A stretch of DNA of 64,000 bases from Hemileia vastatrix (GCA_030280995.1 JASXTE010000003.1:50758974-50822973); one strand, 5' to 3'; positions 11,889 to 25,200 are shown, numbered from the stretch's first letter. Notes: generated by a model not told the origin, from the sequence alone. Numbers and translations: made by a program.

Positions 11889-13020
11889 TTAAATGAAGAA
11901 AAGGGTCTGGGAGAGGTTGAGAGGGGTGAAATGGGGATCAAAAGAGGATGGCATACAATGGGGCTGTGAGGATAGCGAAAGGCATGGGGAGGGAAGACAA
12001 GCATGTGTTGATAGAATTGAAAGGGATGGAGATTGGTGCAAACAGAGTGTGAAAATAGGAGGATGAACTCTGTTCTTCGGGCGAAGAACAGAGTTCACTT
12101 CCATAAAATATTAGCTGAAACATAGTTTTCAATTCTGTAAAAACAGTTGTAAGTAATAGAAAAAGTCACTGATTTTTTTTATATGTAATCGTTGCTTTAC
12201 GAGGAGACTTTTGTGACGAAGCAGATTTTTGAGTTACCCTTTGAGATTTGGAATGTCTGGGAGGCATTATGAAACTGGCACATAACAAGAAAAAAGATTA
12301 AAAAGTAGAAGAAATAAGTAAAAAAGAATGTAAACATGCCTGGTCAAAATATTGAAAATGTTGGAGATTGGTGTAAACAGAATGTGAAAATAGGAGGATG
12401 AACTCTGTTCTTCGCCCGAAGAACAGAGTTCACTTACATAAAATATTAGCTGAAACATAGTTTTCAATTCTGTAAAAACAGTTGTAAGTAATAGAAAAAG
12501 TCACTGATTTTTTTTATATGTAATCGTTGCTTTACGAGGAGACTTTTGTGACGAAGCAGATTTTTGAGTTACCCTTTGAGATTTGGAATGTCTGGGAGGC
12601 ATTATGAAACTGGCACATAACAAGAAAAAAGATTAAAAAGTAGAAGAAATAAGTAAAAAAGAATGTAAACATGCCTGGTCAAAATATTGAAAATGTTGGA
12701 GATTGGTGCAAACAGAATGTGAAAATAGGAGGATGAACTCTGTTCTTCGGGCAAAGAACAGAGTTCACTTCCATAAAATATTAGCTGAAACATAGTTTTC
12801 AATTCTGTAAAAACAGTTGTAAGTAATAGAAAAAGTCACTGATTTTTTTTATATGTAATCCTTGCTTCACGAGGTGACTTTTGTGACGAAGCAGATTTTT
12901 GAGTTACCTTTTGAGATTTGGAATGTCTGGGAGGCATTATGAAACTGGCACATAACAAGAAAAAAGATTAAAAAGTAGAAGAAATAAGTAAAAAAGAATG
13001 TAAACATGCCTGGTCAAAAT
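11889..13020 (-). repeat. H1 internal ~335 bp tandem repeat
   Basis: A unit of about 335 bp repeats from about 11930 to 13020, with GGCATTATGAAACTGGCACA recurring at about 12263, 12598 and 12937. Each unit includes a perfect palindrome with half-site GAACTCTGTTCTTCG (for example around 12397-12430). H2 carries a shorter version with about 301 bp spacing. A short basic peptide (MPPRHSKSQ...) can be read on the minus strand in each unit but no real gene is supported. Positions 11651-11888 hold nothing further. Confidence 0.7.
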
Positions 13021-13872
13021 ATTGAAAATGTCAGGAAGGGGTGTGTGCCGAGGATTGATGGGTAGGTAGCGAGGAAGGTCAGTGTGTCACATGTGACAGG
13101 GATGGGGTAAGAAAGGAAGGGATGTTTTGTGGCCAAAATGTGGTTGTGAAAAAAAACGGGAAAAAAGTGCTGATTTGAGGTCATAACTGACACCCTTTTT
13201 TGAAATAAGTGACTTTTTTGCAAAATTTAAGTGCTGATTTGTAAGTGCTGATTTGGTTTGAAATCCGCACTTAATTTAAGTGCGGATTTGCCAGAACTGA
13301 CACCCCCTATTATATCCATTGAAACAGTATAAAAAAGGCTTTAGATGAACATGGAATTAGCTACACAGAGCTTGTAGGAAAGTTGAGCATGAAAAAAAGG
13401 GATGAAAATGTGGACAAATTCAAAACTGATGAAAGATGTCAAGTTTTGCTTGGTACAATCAAGGCTGCAGGAGTTGGAATAGACTTGAGATGTGCACAAA
13501 ATGTATAAATAATGGTAAGTCAAAGAGTCTTATATTGAAATAGAAAAGGTTGAAAAGAGAATTTGTTTAAAATATTGAAACAGGAGCCTAATTGGAATCC
13601 AGCAGTTGAAAAGCAAGCAGTTGATTGTCTGTATAGAATGGGCCAACAAAATGAAGTTCATGTACTCAAGTATTTTGTAAGCAGAAGTATTGAATTCAGC
13701 ATTTATAAGATACAAAGAAAAAAGATTGAGCTATCAATGTATGTGAAATTTTCTTTATATAAAGTTGCATCATAGCTAAAAATATTTATCTGTTCTAATT
13801 TTTTAAGGTTAAGTGTCCCAAACATTGGAAACAAGGAATATGAGTCTGCTAGTTTATTGATTAGGGAATTCA

Positions 13873-14994
13873 TCAATAACTCACATTAGAATTTGAAATT
13901 TGTTCAAGTATGTAGGAAATGTTTATTGGGGCTTGACAATTAAGAAGTCTTAATTGTTGAGGATTAAGAGAAGCGAGATATAATAAATAATAGCAGTCAC
14001 TTGGCAAACCCCTGGGGACTGGAAAAGAATTAAAGTGAGTCTCGATTGAGGATACCAAATTTAATCTATCATATAATGCCAAGTTCTTAAGTATTTCTCC
14101 TGAATAAGAGGAAGATTCTCGGATTTGAATGTGTTTCTGGTCGAGATTTCGTGCAAGTCTTGAGAATTCTTCAGATCTCCATGGCAATAAAATCTGCTTA
14201 AAAGAACCTTCATCATCAATTTTGGTGTCTGAGCAACATTTGACGATTTTGAAAAGATTCTCATAGGTTTCACCACTTGGAAGTTGTTTAAGAAGGTGAG
14301 TTCGGTTAAAAGAATTCTGAAAAAGATTGTCAAATTTATATAAGCTTGTGTAAAAAAAAAAGATAAAAATATTAGTTCTTACTTTCTTTTTTATTTTATA
14401 TTTATACTTTCTTATTTTAACTATTTCACGGAAACTATCAGAATCTTTTCTGAGTCGTAATTTATCAGCATAACCTATAAACCAGCGGTGAAGAACACCC
14501 ATTTGATTTAGGTAGGAAATATGAGTAGAGTCCATTGAATAAGAAACCAAATAATTATTTTCCAAAGCTTTATCCCAGTGCTTAATGATAATTTTTGCCA
14601 AAACTTGATTCCACTCGTGAAACCAATCAAGATTCCAAGCAAACTTTTTTCCAGGAAAGTTGCAGTGAAGAAGAAAGTGGATAAAAGCATTGTGGAATAT
14701 AGCAGGGATTTGTTCAGAAACATGGTAATTTCGTTCAGGATATGGCAAATTAATATCAATTTTGAGAGAGCTTATATTGCAAAATGAAAACCTATGTAGT
14801 TGTTCTTCGGTGGGGTTCAGCTTCCATTCATTAGACTGAGGTGAAATATTCAAAAGAACACGACAGAAATTTTAAATAGACCTGCAAAAATGAGAAGTTG
14901 ATTGAGGGAGTATCTCATTGAATCTTTTATTTAGTACACGGGTATTAGTAGGTATTTTTCCCTGAGGAAAATAAGAACAACTAGAGCTCATCAT
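13873..14994 (-). pseudogene. Unknown protein gene of X (one in-frame stop)
   Basis: From ATG 14994 (MMSSSSCSYF) the frame is open except for TAA at 14874-14872. A 66-nt intron (14382-14317, GTAAGA...TTTCAG) is in phase and itself free of stops. Without it the product would be about 350 aa. Visible stretches include LPYPERNYHVSEQIPAIFH, FPGKKFAWNLDWFHEWNQVL and LPSDCYYLLYLASLNP. I recognise no domain; the sequence resembles uncharacterised proteins I associate with rust repeats. It is convergent with the SNF2 gene and divergent from the transposase gene. A role in transposition is possible only by position. Confidence 0.5.
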
Positions 14995-16068
14995 ATATGT
15001 TATGAAAAGCAAAATGAACAAAAATATCAAATTTTGAAAGGATATGGCAACAAAAACACTACTATAATAAATTTTTTATTTTGAAAATAGTTAATAATGA
15101 AGAGTTGAGTGGACAGACAGATGAGCTTTCTCATGAATATCTTTCTCTATAAAATATGGATATCTATGTATGTTCATAATTAATTCAAAAGGAAATAACT
15201 CAGCTGTAATAGAAAATTATTGCATGATAAACGGGTAAAAATATAATGCAGAATCATTTTGATTTTCTAACTTATTTTGATAATATTTTAATGCAAATAA
15301 TGACCTTATTTGAGCTTGTTGATTGTGCTGACAAACTTATTTTAAAAATGAAGATTAACACCTTATTAGTATGTATATATTTTATTTACCAAGATTACTC
15401 GGAAACCATACCAATTTTTCAGAGTTTGGAATTAGCAACTTAATGTGAAAATTCTGTTTTATGGATTCTGGAAGCTTTACTTTGATGACCTCTTAGATTT
15501 GAAAATTTTAAAATAATATATTTTGTTGAAAAAATATTTATTTTTCAGACTGTAATTCTATATTGTGAAAAATAAATATTATAAATTTTTTTATATCTTA
15601 TAGTGATTATTAGTGAAAACCTTTCTGTTACTTGGCAGAATTTTATTAATTCAGGTGATTGCAGAAAAAAAAACGGCAACACTTAAATAACTTTATTATT
15701 ATAAATTAAATGGTATTATTTTGATTCAAGTTATATCATAGTTTCTCCTATATTTAAAAATGTGATCAATTTTTATTCTCTTATAGTATTATGCTTTGTG
15801 CAAAATATGCTGTTTGATAAACATGTATGCAACATTGTAAAATGTAGCGAGTCTGAAACATTTTTCTGATGCACAGTATGGATACCTACTTAATGCATGG
15901 TTGATCTGCATGAAAAAAACATTCAAAGAAATCCATGGTAACCAACTTGTTGATAAACTTCTTGACACGTAAAAATTAGCTTATTTTAGTAAGTGCTTCA
16001 CAATAAATAAATAGTTTGTTCAATTGCTACCATCCAGTAACATATTTCTTATATCCAGAAGTCTTAAA
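14995..16068. other. Gene-free AT-rich stretch upstream of transposase
   Basis: Only short frames occur here and none shows a family motif. This should hold the promoters of the divergent genes on either side, but no specific element could be identified. Confidence 0.4.
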
Positions 16069-19000
16069 ATGCCACCATTTTTTTGCGTTTGTAAATGTGA
16101 AGAGCTTGGATGTTCATCAAGAAAGCATCAGACCTCATTGGGAAGCTTTGAAGTTGGTGTAGCTTTCAAAACATCTCAGTCATACTCCAAACATGAAGAG
16201 GAAAGAAATTGCAAAGCACAGATGGTTGGTACATCCAGTGCTTCACCTAACTTAGGATCCAACATCCCAGATCTTGTAAGACATCATTATTTGGTAAATA
16301 AAGAGAAATTATGTTTCAATTAATCTCTATTTTTGTTCTTTGCTTAGGGGAAGCCTGTTTTGGAAACAATTCAATCTCTACCACAGTCAAACAATTTGAA
16401 TTTGGAAGAGCCTTATAGCCAAAAGATAATGTGGCAAGCAGCGAAACTTTCTCTTATCCATCATTTAAGCAAAGAAGGTTGTGCTGAATTTTTGCATGAT
16501 GAAGTCAACAAACTCAAACTTCTTAGTGACATAGGCAAACTAGATACTAGCAGAATCATCAGCCTGATTCCCCATTCTATAGAGACAGTTTTTAGTCGAT
16601 TGCAACTCAATCCATTATTTGTCACCAAGACATGCTGTGCTAAGTTCTTTGCTCTTTATGAGTATATCCCCAAACACCAACCATCGATCTTATCTTGTAC
16701 TCAACCTTTTTATTCATCCTCAAAGCTCTATTTGAAAGATTTAGGACAGAGAGAAGAAACTGTCAATTGTGATGAAAATTTGTATTTGGCTAAGTACAAA
16801 CAAGAAGAAGCAATCTACCATCCTCGTAAAACATTTCATCACAACAGTTTGGTTGAATGGCTTTCAGGAAAGTTTAAACTAATCAAATTCAAGACGCTGA
16901 TTGAGAAAAAAAATGATTTTCTAGAAAACATGGAAAGGGATGTCATGAAAGATGTATATGATGGTTTTGTATGGAAAAATTTTCCAGATATTTCTACGAC
17001 TCGAAATAGAAGTGTAGATGGATATACAAAAACCCGAGGTAATTTAATGTTTAGTTTATATGTTGACTGGTTTAGGCCCGGTGGCAATCGTATTGGAGGT
17101 CATCAAAAATCTGTGGGTAATATCTTGTTGGTGTGTATGAACTTGCCTACAGAAGATCGATACAAAACCGAAAATCTATTTTTGTATGCTATTATTCCCG
17201 GTCCAACTGAGCCAACGAGTGAACAAATAAATCATCTTCTGAAGCCTCTTGTTGATGAACTAAAGACTCTATGGGATGGCATATTTATTGAAAAAACACC
17301 TCACTATCCACAGGGCCGAAAAATAAGGGCTGCATTATTCTCTTTAATAGGAGACATTCCAGCGATGTGAAAGATTGCTGGTTTTGCAAGTCACTCAGCC
17401 ACTAAGTTCTGCTCTGTCTGTCATATTTCAAAAGATGAAATTGGTGAGCATCAAGTCAAAAAATTTTCCTTACGTACTCATGAGGATCATATGCACTGGG
17501 CAGAGAAGTGGAAAAAGTGCCAGTCACATTGGGAGCGGGTATTTATTGTTAGGAGTCATGGGGTTTGATGGAGCGAGCTAAATAGCCTTGTATATTGGCA
17601 ACCTACCGAATATTGCTCAATTGACTTGATGCATTCACACATGCTTGGAAATCTTAAAGATCACAGTCTAACTTTTTATCTAATACAAAATGCCGCAATC
17701 GACCTAGAAAAAAAGCTGACAAAGGAAAAAAATTGGCATGTAAGAAGAGAAGATGATGATGCAGGTTCTGATATATTTCTAAAAAAGGAATATAAAAAAC
17801 GTAGAAGCAGCTTAATCAGCACTGATGCCGATAATATTGAACCAGTGGGACGGCAAAAAAGACTACAATATACAAGTACAATGAGACAGTCACAAACATA
17901 TCTTAGAATGGATAGTGGAGGAGCTGAATCGGAAGGATCAAACAGCCGGACAAAGTCATCAAGTTCTGAACATCACTTTCAAACCTTAGAGTTTGGCTCT
18001 GAACATTCTTCTGAAAGTGGAAGTCGAAATTTAACCTATAACTTAAGGCAAAAAAATATCAGTATATCCAAAAGTGAAAGATCAAATTCATCCGTTGAGA
18101 CTATTAGAAGTAAGGAAGATAAAAAGAGGGGCAAAGAGAAAGAAAGTGAAAGAACTAGGAATCCACGATTGTCAGCCACTGAGCTAGAGGCAGTGTGGAA
18201 TGTGATAGAGCAAACAAAAAAACCTTCCTGGATTTCACGAGTGCCAAAACAAGTAGGATCTAAAAATTCAGGTTCCCTCAAAGCTGCGGAGTGGCATGTA
18301 CTTTATACTGTTTACTTTCCTTTGTCACTTATCCTCCTTTGGGTAGAAAAATTAAATCAAGCCGAGACATCCATGACGTCAGACCACAAACCTAGAGAAT
18401 ATTATCTTCTCAAATCACTCACCACTTTAAGTTCAATTACCAACTTTTTGACTTTAAAAAATGTGTCTGCCAATGAAGTTGATGAGTTAAAACAACTGCT
18501 ATTGGAGTATCGTAACTGCTTGGAAGAAGGTTGGAAAAATATCAGCTTTAAGCCAAATCTTCATTTCACTCAACATTTTCCAGAAATTATTAAACGTTTT
18601 GGTCCACCCGTAGGTATGGCTACTTGGGCTGCTGAAAGAGTTAATGGTATATTATCGGAAATTCCAAACAATCATCATCCAGGTATTTAGTTTGGTATTT
18701 GGGCGCTTAAAAATGCAAATGAGCTAATTTATTTTTATTGAACATAGAAGAAATACCACGGACCATGCTCAAGCACTGGCATCGGAAGTCTAGGGTATTG
18801 GAACTAGGTGAAGCTGAAGATGATGCTCAGTATGGATCTAATATTAAAAAAATTGAGTACGATACAAAAAAAAGACATTTCCATTTAACTGAGGCATTAT
18901 TTACAAAATGGGTAAGGGCACGCTTAAGAAAAGAGACATCTAAACGGGCTTTGTTACCATCAGAGAAGGTAGGAGACAGGGTAGTTGAAAATATAGCAAG

Positions 19001-19463
19001 CATATTGGTCCATGGAAAGCGTTATAGGACTCATGAACAGAATCCTGGGAATTCTACCATTGAATTCTACTTTGGAAAAGATAGTCAGTTTGGGCATATT
19101 GATCAGCTTTTTAGTTCAAAGGACGATAATGAAAAAGTCTATCTAATCGTTAGTCCATTTAAAGAGCTTGTACCAGAAGATACAAAAAAGGATCCCTATG
19201 AGGTGTTTCCACAAGTGCATTGCCGTTTAGTAAGAGTAGAAAAAGTGACACAAATTGTGATAAATCAAGATTCAATTATTGGACATGCCGCCACTTTACA
19301 GCACCAAAGGGAAAGGTTTGGAATAAAGTACGATGTTATCACTGCTGTTGGACTTCAGAGACTAGTAAGTAAAAAATTAAACAACATGGACATTTTATTT
19401 TCGTTAATATGGTTGAAATTATTTAAGATTGGTAAGAATTTGGAGGATTTGGAAAGTTTGTAA
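16069..19463 (+). pseudogene. Tnp2/TnpD-type CACTA (En/Spm) transposase of X
   Basis: Exons 16069-16275, 16348-18682 and 18748-19463 (introns of 72 and 65 nt) join in frame to 1,085 codons with two internal TGA (17368-17370 and 17566-17568). The N-terminus has a small cysteine cluster (CVCKCEELGC). The core has SLYVDWFRPGGNRIGG with a likely catalytic Asp, NILLVCMNLP, AIIPGPTEPTSEQINHLLKP, GFASHSATKFCSVCH and SIDLMHSHMLGN with a second Asp. After a Ser-rich charged insert (about 17720-18170) come AAEWHVLYTVYFPLSLILLW and ATWAAERVNGIL, a candidate Glu region. These blocks match Tnp2-like transposases of basidiomycetes. Both TGA fall where I expect Arg (PA-R-K-GF; HGV-R-WSEL). A further 3' exon is possible after 19365. 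It should cut X's ends with a 3-bp stagger, as its ATT duplication shows. Confidence 0.85.
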
Positions 19464-19860
19464 TAGATCTTTGGAACAGCTAGATGCAAGATTAATATAT
19501 AAAACTTTTTGAGATGTTGCCTAAATGTTTAAGAAAACAATAACAAGGGCATTCTTTACGGTTTAGAAACCCTGCTATTAATGAGTGACATTTTATTTTA
19601 AATGTAATTTCAACTAAAAGGAATTCAATGTACTATACAAAGTCTACCTATACTTGAAAAATATTATAAATAGTTCAGAACCAGGGTTGAAAAATCTAAG
19701 GACCATATTTTTCAAGCCAATAAAACTGAGTTTTCAACTAATTTTTTCGCTTGAATATTTTATTCATTAAACTCACAATTAAAATGTATAACTAATTTCT
19801 CTTTAATATTATCTTGTCTATATTCTGAAAGTTAATAATTTTTTTTTTATAAAGCACAGA
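19464..19860. other. Intergenic stretch between transposase and companion gene
   Basis: AT-rich, no gene seen. It may hold the end of the transposase transcript and the promoter of the next gene, which follows on the same strand. Confidence 0.4.
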
Positions 19861-21536
19861 ATGTCTAATACTGGTGATGCCATGCAGTTTGATCCTCCAT
19901 TAGAAAGTAATGTTGGAGTGCAAAATAATCCTCCCCCTCAAAATCCTAGAATGCCTCCATTGGGTCCTGCTCCCCCTGAAAGACCGAGTGAAAATCCAGG
20001 TAAACCCTAACCTCCTCCTCAGTCTTCATCAGATCACCAAATTTGATCAACTGATTTCTCTTTTAATATCACAAATACAGATGGTCGATCCGCACCTGGT
20101 AATTTTCAGCAGGAAGCAGAAAGTGTAGGTAATGATTGGGCTAGTATGTTGTTGAATCAGTTTCTTGGAAGCAGTGGGGGATCCACTTCTACTAACCCAG
20201 CCGCCAGTACCAGTGGACCTGGTGAGTAAACTTTTTCAACATGCTTTTATGTTTTAAAATAGGTTTACCAATTTTTATTTTCAAAAATTTGCAGTTAATC
20301 CCTCTCTTATAATTCGAGCTACTGATCAGCGCAGAATACTTGATGCTGAGTCACTTCAAAATGACCAAAACTTGCGAATGGTTAGAAGCATAGTTACGAG
20401 GTGTGATGTACCAAGGAGCTCAGATTCTATTAACGGAAATATCTATCACTTTTTGAAGTTCTGTCTTGGTGGACCCATTAATGTATCTGAGTTTCCTATA
20501 GGCCCAACAAATGAAGAACTTACAGATTGGAAAAATTGGCATGATTACAAGCTATTGACGATTGAAACAGCATTAAAACAGGTTCAAAACACACCGCAGG
20601 TAACTTCAGCTGCTGATCGTCAATTTATTTTAACAAATACTGCTATATTCTTACGTTCCAAAATTCATCTACCAACTTTTATTTCAACACCTGAGCCCCG
20701 AGGACTAAAGGGAGGAGCTGCTGTACCAATCTCTGTAAAACAGCATTTGGAACGAGAGCTTCAAGAGAAAGGATTTCGTCGACTTGCTTTTGATTGGAAC
20801 TGTCAAAATTTTTTTGAGTCACTATGGAATCAAGTAATGGGGAGTGTAGTATCAGACCATTGTACTAAGTGGCTCTCAACATTGAAAAATATTGATTCAG
20901 CAAAACTCAGGTTTACACCAATCAGCGTCGAGCAATGGGTGGTCAACAAGGGAAAGGAGATTCAAAAGGTGGCTGGTCAAAACTGTGAGGTGATTGAGGC
21001 AAGTAGAAAGGAAAAGAGATCAAGAGCACAGATAAAGTGTTATCAAACAAAGGTATTTATTCAAAGCATAATAATTAAAGAAATTCTATTACTAATTTGA
21101 TTTGATTTTAGATTTAAAAAAACCGCTACGACATTGCAAGAAAAAGTGCTTTGATCAGCCAGGCTTTGTAGCACTTTTTCATGATACAAGTCTTATGTCT
21201 GATTTAGAAGAAGCTCCACCCGATCCAGAAGAGAATCGTCCTAAACGAGTAGTTCCTTGATGGAGAAATACAAAACTCGATGAAATTTTAGATAAAATGG
21301 ACAACTTGACTAAAAAGACGGCCCATTCAAATGTTGAAAAGGCTTCAATGAAGAAACTTTATGATCGCTCAACTAAAAAGACAGCTTCAACAGATGGTAT
21401 CTTGAATGTGCCCAAATTTTTGCCAAAAAACTGCTATTCACCTGGATATTTAGCAAATTTGTCGGTTAATGAGAGGGAGTTACTTGATGTTCGAGAAGAT
21501 ATAGATTTCGCCAAAGTTAATGAAGCACTAGATTGA
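19861..21536 (+). pseudogene. Transposase-companion gene of X (TnpA candidate)
   Basis: Exons 19861-19999, 20081-20221 and 20295-21052 join in frame across introns of 81 and 73 nt. A last exon (about 21114-21536) continues in a shifted frame and holds TGA at 21258-21260. The N-terminus is Pro/Asn/Gly-rich. The middle (from VNPSLIIRATDQRRIL) is mixed alpha-helical, ending with basic RKEKRSRAQIKCYQTK. The last exon has RPKRVVP, WRN and LPKNCYSPGYLANLSVNERE, which I associate with uncharacterised proteins repeated in rust genomes. No known domain is visible. CACTA elements normally encode a second, DNA-binding protein (TnpA) beside the transposase; position and basic character make this a candidate, by inference. 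Confidence 0.55.
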
Positions 21537-21539
21537 GCA

Positions 21540-22296
21540 GCAGCACCTTAAATTTTTTACCCAACTGGTAACCATGTACATAGAGTGATAGTAATCATTT
21601 TTTAAATATAACATTATTATTCTTTCTTATAAAAAATTCCAATTGATGTATAAGATAAACGAGAGCAAAAGAATTAAAGATTTTAAAATTATTGAGCATA
21701 GAAAAACATATATATATTTTTGTAAAACTTTAAGACATGATAAACGTTTTGATTAAATAAATGTGAAATTTTTTTATGCACAATAAATGAACTTAAAATA
21801 AATTAAATTAAATCTCTTCTCTGATACTTACGACAAGATCAAATTAAAGACTAAATCAAGAATAGAATTAGATTCTAAATTTCAATTTAAAATACCTGTT
21901 TTTCAATAATTATAATTGCTTTTTTATTGGCTAAACGCCACCAATGATAAGTATAAAAATGCACATGTGAAAAAAAAATGAAAGTGAACACCTTCCCTCA
22001 CCAAAAAAGAAAGATCATTAAAGGCACTCAAAAATCCATTACCATAGTTAATAAACTAAATATATACAAAAAATTAAAGCATTCAAACGATGGGAATTTG
22101 TTTACACAAGGATCATAAGAAATTTTTATTCTTAAACTTCACTTTTCGCAACAATAATTGAAAATTATTAATCATTAAAAACCAAAAAATCATCAATTTA
22201 TATTTGGTTTTCATGCCTTAAAAAAATAAAAGAGGCTTTAATAAAATGTAATTGATAAACATACTTCAGTAGAATTTAAGTATTGTGCTATGTGTC
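21540..22296. other. Gene-free AT-rich stretch before palindrome array
   Basis: No coding signal or clear repeat was recognised. Confidence 0.4.
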
Positions 22297-25200
22297 CAGT
22301 ACAAGTTCGTCCGAACTTGTGCTGGACACTTTGGCCAAGACCAGTGACTAAAAATTGCAAGGAAAACCAAAAATCAATAGGCTATAAAAGGAAGTTAATT
22401 GATGGTATCAAATTGTTTTTTGGGAAAGGTGTCCAGCACCAGTTCGGCTGAACTTACGCTGGACACTTTTCCAATTTGAAGTTGGTGAGGTGTATGTTTT
22501 TTTAAGAGAAGTGAGGTGTTCCTCATAAAAGTGTCCAGTACAAGTTTGGCCGAACTTGTGATGGACACTTTTACCAAAAAAAAAAAAATGATGCTATCAA
22601 ATATGTTCATGTTATAGCCTAATTTTTTTTATTTCCTTGAAGTAATAAGTTACTGTCCATGACCAAAGTGTCCAGCACAAGTTCGGCCAAACTTCTGCTG
22701 GACACTTTTATAATTTGAAGTTGGTAAGGTGCATGATTTTTTAAGAGAAGTGAGGTTTTCCTTATAAAAGTGTCCAGCACAAGTTCAGCCGAACTTGTGC
22801 TGGACACTTTTACCAAAGACATTAGATAGCATCAATTATCTTCATTATATGTGCTATTTTTATTGGTTTTCCTTGCAATTTATAGTCACTGTTCTTGGCC
22901 AAAGTGTCCAGCACAAGTTTGGCCGAACTTATGCTGGACACTTTTCCAATTTGAAGTTGGTGAGGTGTATGTTTTTTTAAGAGAAGTGAGGTGTTCCTCA
23001 TAAAAGTGTCCAGCACAAGTTCGGCCGAACTTATGCTGGACACTTTTAAAATTTGAAGTTGGTAAGGTGCATTTTTTTTTAAGAGAAGTGAGGTTTTCCT
23101 TATAAAAGTGTCCAGCACAAGTTTGGCCGAACTTTTGCTGGACACTTTTACGAAAAAACAATTTGATGCCATCAATTAACTTCCTTTTATAGCCTATTGA
23201 TTTTTAGTTTTCCTTGCAATTTTTATTCACTGGTCTTGGCCAAAGTGTCCAGCACAAGTTTGGCCGAACTTATGCTGGACACTTTTATAATTTGAAGTTG
23301 GGGAGGTGTATGTTTTTTTTTAGAAAAGTGAGGTGTTACTCATAAAAGTGTCCAGCACAAGTTCGGCCGAACTTGTGCTGGACACTTTTACCAAAAAAAA
23401 AAAATAGATGCCATCAAATATGTTCATGTTATAGCCTAATTTTTTTTAATTTCCTAGAAGTAATAAGTTACTGTCTATGACCAAAGTGTCCAGCACAAGC
23501 TCGGCCGAACTTATGCTGGACACTTTTATAAGGAAATCCTCACTTCTCCTAAAAAAACATGCACCTTACCAACTTCAAATCGGAAAAGTGTCCAGCATAA
23601 GTTCGGCCCAACTTGTGCTGGACACTCTGGCCAAGACCAGTGACTAAAAATTGCAAGGAAAACCAAAAATCAATAGGCTATAAAAGGAAGTTAATTGATG
23701 GCATCAAATTGTTTTTTGGTAAAAGTGTCCAGCACAAGTTCGGCCGAACTTTTGCTGGACACTTTTATAAGGAAAACCTCACTTCTCTTAAAAAAATATG
23801 CACCTTACCAACTTCAAATTATAAAGGTGTCCAGCATAAGTTCGGCCGAACTTGTGATGGACACTTTGGTCATGGACAGTAACTTATTACTTCAAGGAAA
23901 TAAAAAAAAAATTAGGCTATAACATGAACATATTTGATAGCATCATTTTTTTTTTTTGGTAAAAGTGTCCATCACAAGTTTGGCCGAACTTGTGCTGGAC
24001 ACGTTTATAAGGAAAACCTCACTTCTCTTAAAAAAACATGCACCTTACCAACTTCAAATTATAAAAGTGTCCAGCATAAGTTTGGCCGAACTTGTGCTGG
24101 ACACTTTTACCAAAAATAAAAAATAAATGCCATCAATTAACTTCCTTTTATAGCCTATTGATTTTTGGTTTTCCTTGCAATTTTTAGTCACTGGTCTTGG
24201 CCAAAGTGTGCAGCACAAGTTCAGCCGAACTTATGCTGGACACTTTTTCAAATTGAAGTTGGTAAGGTGTATGTTTTTTTAAGAGAAGTGAGGTTTTCCT
24301 TATAAAAGTGTCCAGCACAATTTCAGCCAAAATTGTGCTGGACACTTTGGTCATGGACAGTAAATTATTACTTCAAGGAAATTAAAAACAATTAGGCTAG
24401 AAAATGAAGATATTTGATGGAATCCATTTTTTTTTGGTAAAGGTGTCCATCACAAGTTTGGCCGAACTTGTGCTGGACACTTTTATGAGAAAAACCTCAC
24501 TTCTCCTAAAAAAACATGCACCTTACCAACTTCAAATTGGAAAAGTGTCCAGCATAAGTTTGGCCAAACTTGTGCTGGACACTTTGGCCAAGACCAGTGA
24601 CTAAAAATTGCAAGGAAAACCAAAAATCAATAGGCTATAAAAGGAAGTTAATTGATGGCATCAAATTGTTTTTTGGTAAAAGTGTCCAGCACAAGTTTGG
24701 CCGAACTTGTGCTGGACACTTTTATAAGGAAAACCTCACTTCTCTTAAAAAAACATGCACCTTACCAATTTCAAATTATAAAGGTGTCCAGCATAAGTTC
24801 GGCCAAACTTGTGCTGGACACTTTGGTCATGGACAGTAACTTATTACTTCAAGGAAATAAAAAAAAATTAGGCTATAACATGAACATATTTGATGGCATC
24901 ATTTTTTTTTTTTGGTAAAAGTGCCCATCACAAGTTCGGCCAAACTTTTGATGGACACTTTTATGAGGAACACCTCACTTCTCTTAAAAAAAAATACACC
25001 TCACCAACTTCAAATTGGAAAAGTGTCCAGCATAAGTTTTGCCAAACTTGTGCTGGACACATTTACCAAAAAACAATTTGATGCCATCAATTAACTTCCT
25101 TTTATAGCCTATTTATTTTTGGTTTTCCTTGCAATTTTTAGTCACTGGTCTTGGCCTAAGTGTCCAGCACATGTTTGGCCGAACTTGTGCTGGACACTTT

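Larger units (their letters stand above)
10083..13308 (+). mobile_element. H1: PIF/Harbinger-like DNA transposon, 3,226 bp
   Basis: The ends are AGGGGGTGTCAGTTCTGGCA at left and its reverse complement at right, flanked by ATT at 10080-10082 and 13309-13311. Both subterminal regions repeat AAATCCGCACTTA or AAATCAGCACTTA words several times, sometimes head to head. It carries a DDE nuclease gene and, to its right, a ~335 bp tandem repeat. It inserted into an intron of X's SNF2 gene, so it need not have damaged that gene's product. H2 is a second copy of the family. Confidence 0.88.
8231..13850 (+). pseudogene. SNF2-family ATPase (Rad5/HLTF-like) pseudogene in X
   Basis: From ATG 8231 (MSNLRCIGQF) the frame shows, in order, ATPase motif I ADDMGLGKT (about 8940), motif Ia TLIICPLATLSNW (about 9060), motif II RIVLDEAQ (about 9299), motif III LTGTPLQNR (about 9471), the lobe-2 ICLQRTKEA block (about 9640), and past a huge intron the late motifs GVGID (about 13470) and EPNWNPAVEKQA...YRMGQ (13584-13650). 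No RING finger was seen. The intron 10022-13327 contains H1; other introns include 13515-13583. Stops occur at 8681 (TGA), 9293 (TAA), 9462 (TGA, at the usual Arg before LCLTGTP) and 13506 (TAA), and the junction near 9322-9420 is out of frame. Family members remodel chromatin or act in DNA repair. This one is dead cargo of X. Confidence 0.8.

Noticed and set aside
16069..19463. Assigning the X transposase to the KDZ superfamily because of its N-terminal cysteines and the TET/JBP neighbour
   Set aside because: The core blocks (VDWFRPGGN, IPGPTEPTSEQINHLLKP, GFASHSATKFCSVCH) are those of Tnp2/CACTA proteins, and the CAC ends with a 3-bp duplication agree. Not excluded without a tree.
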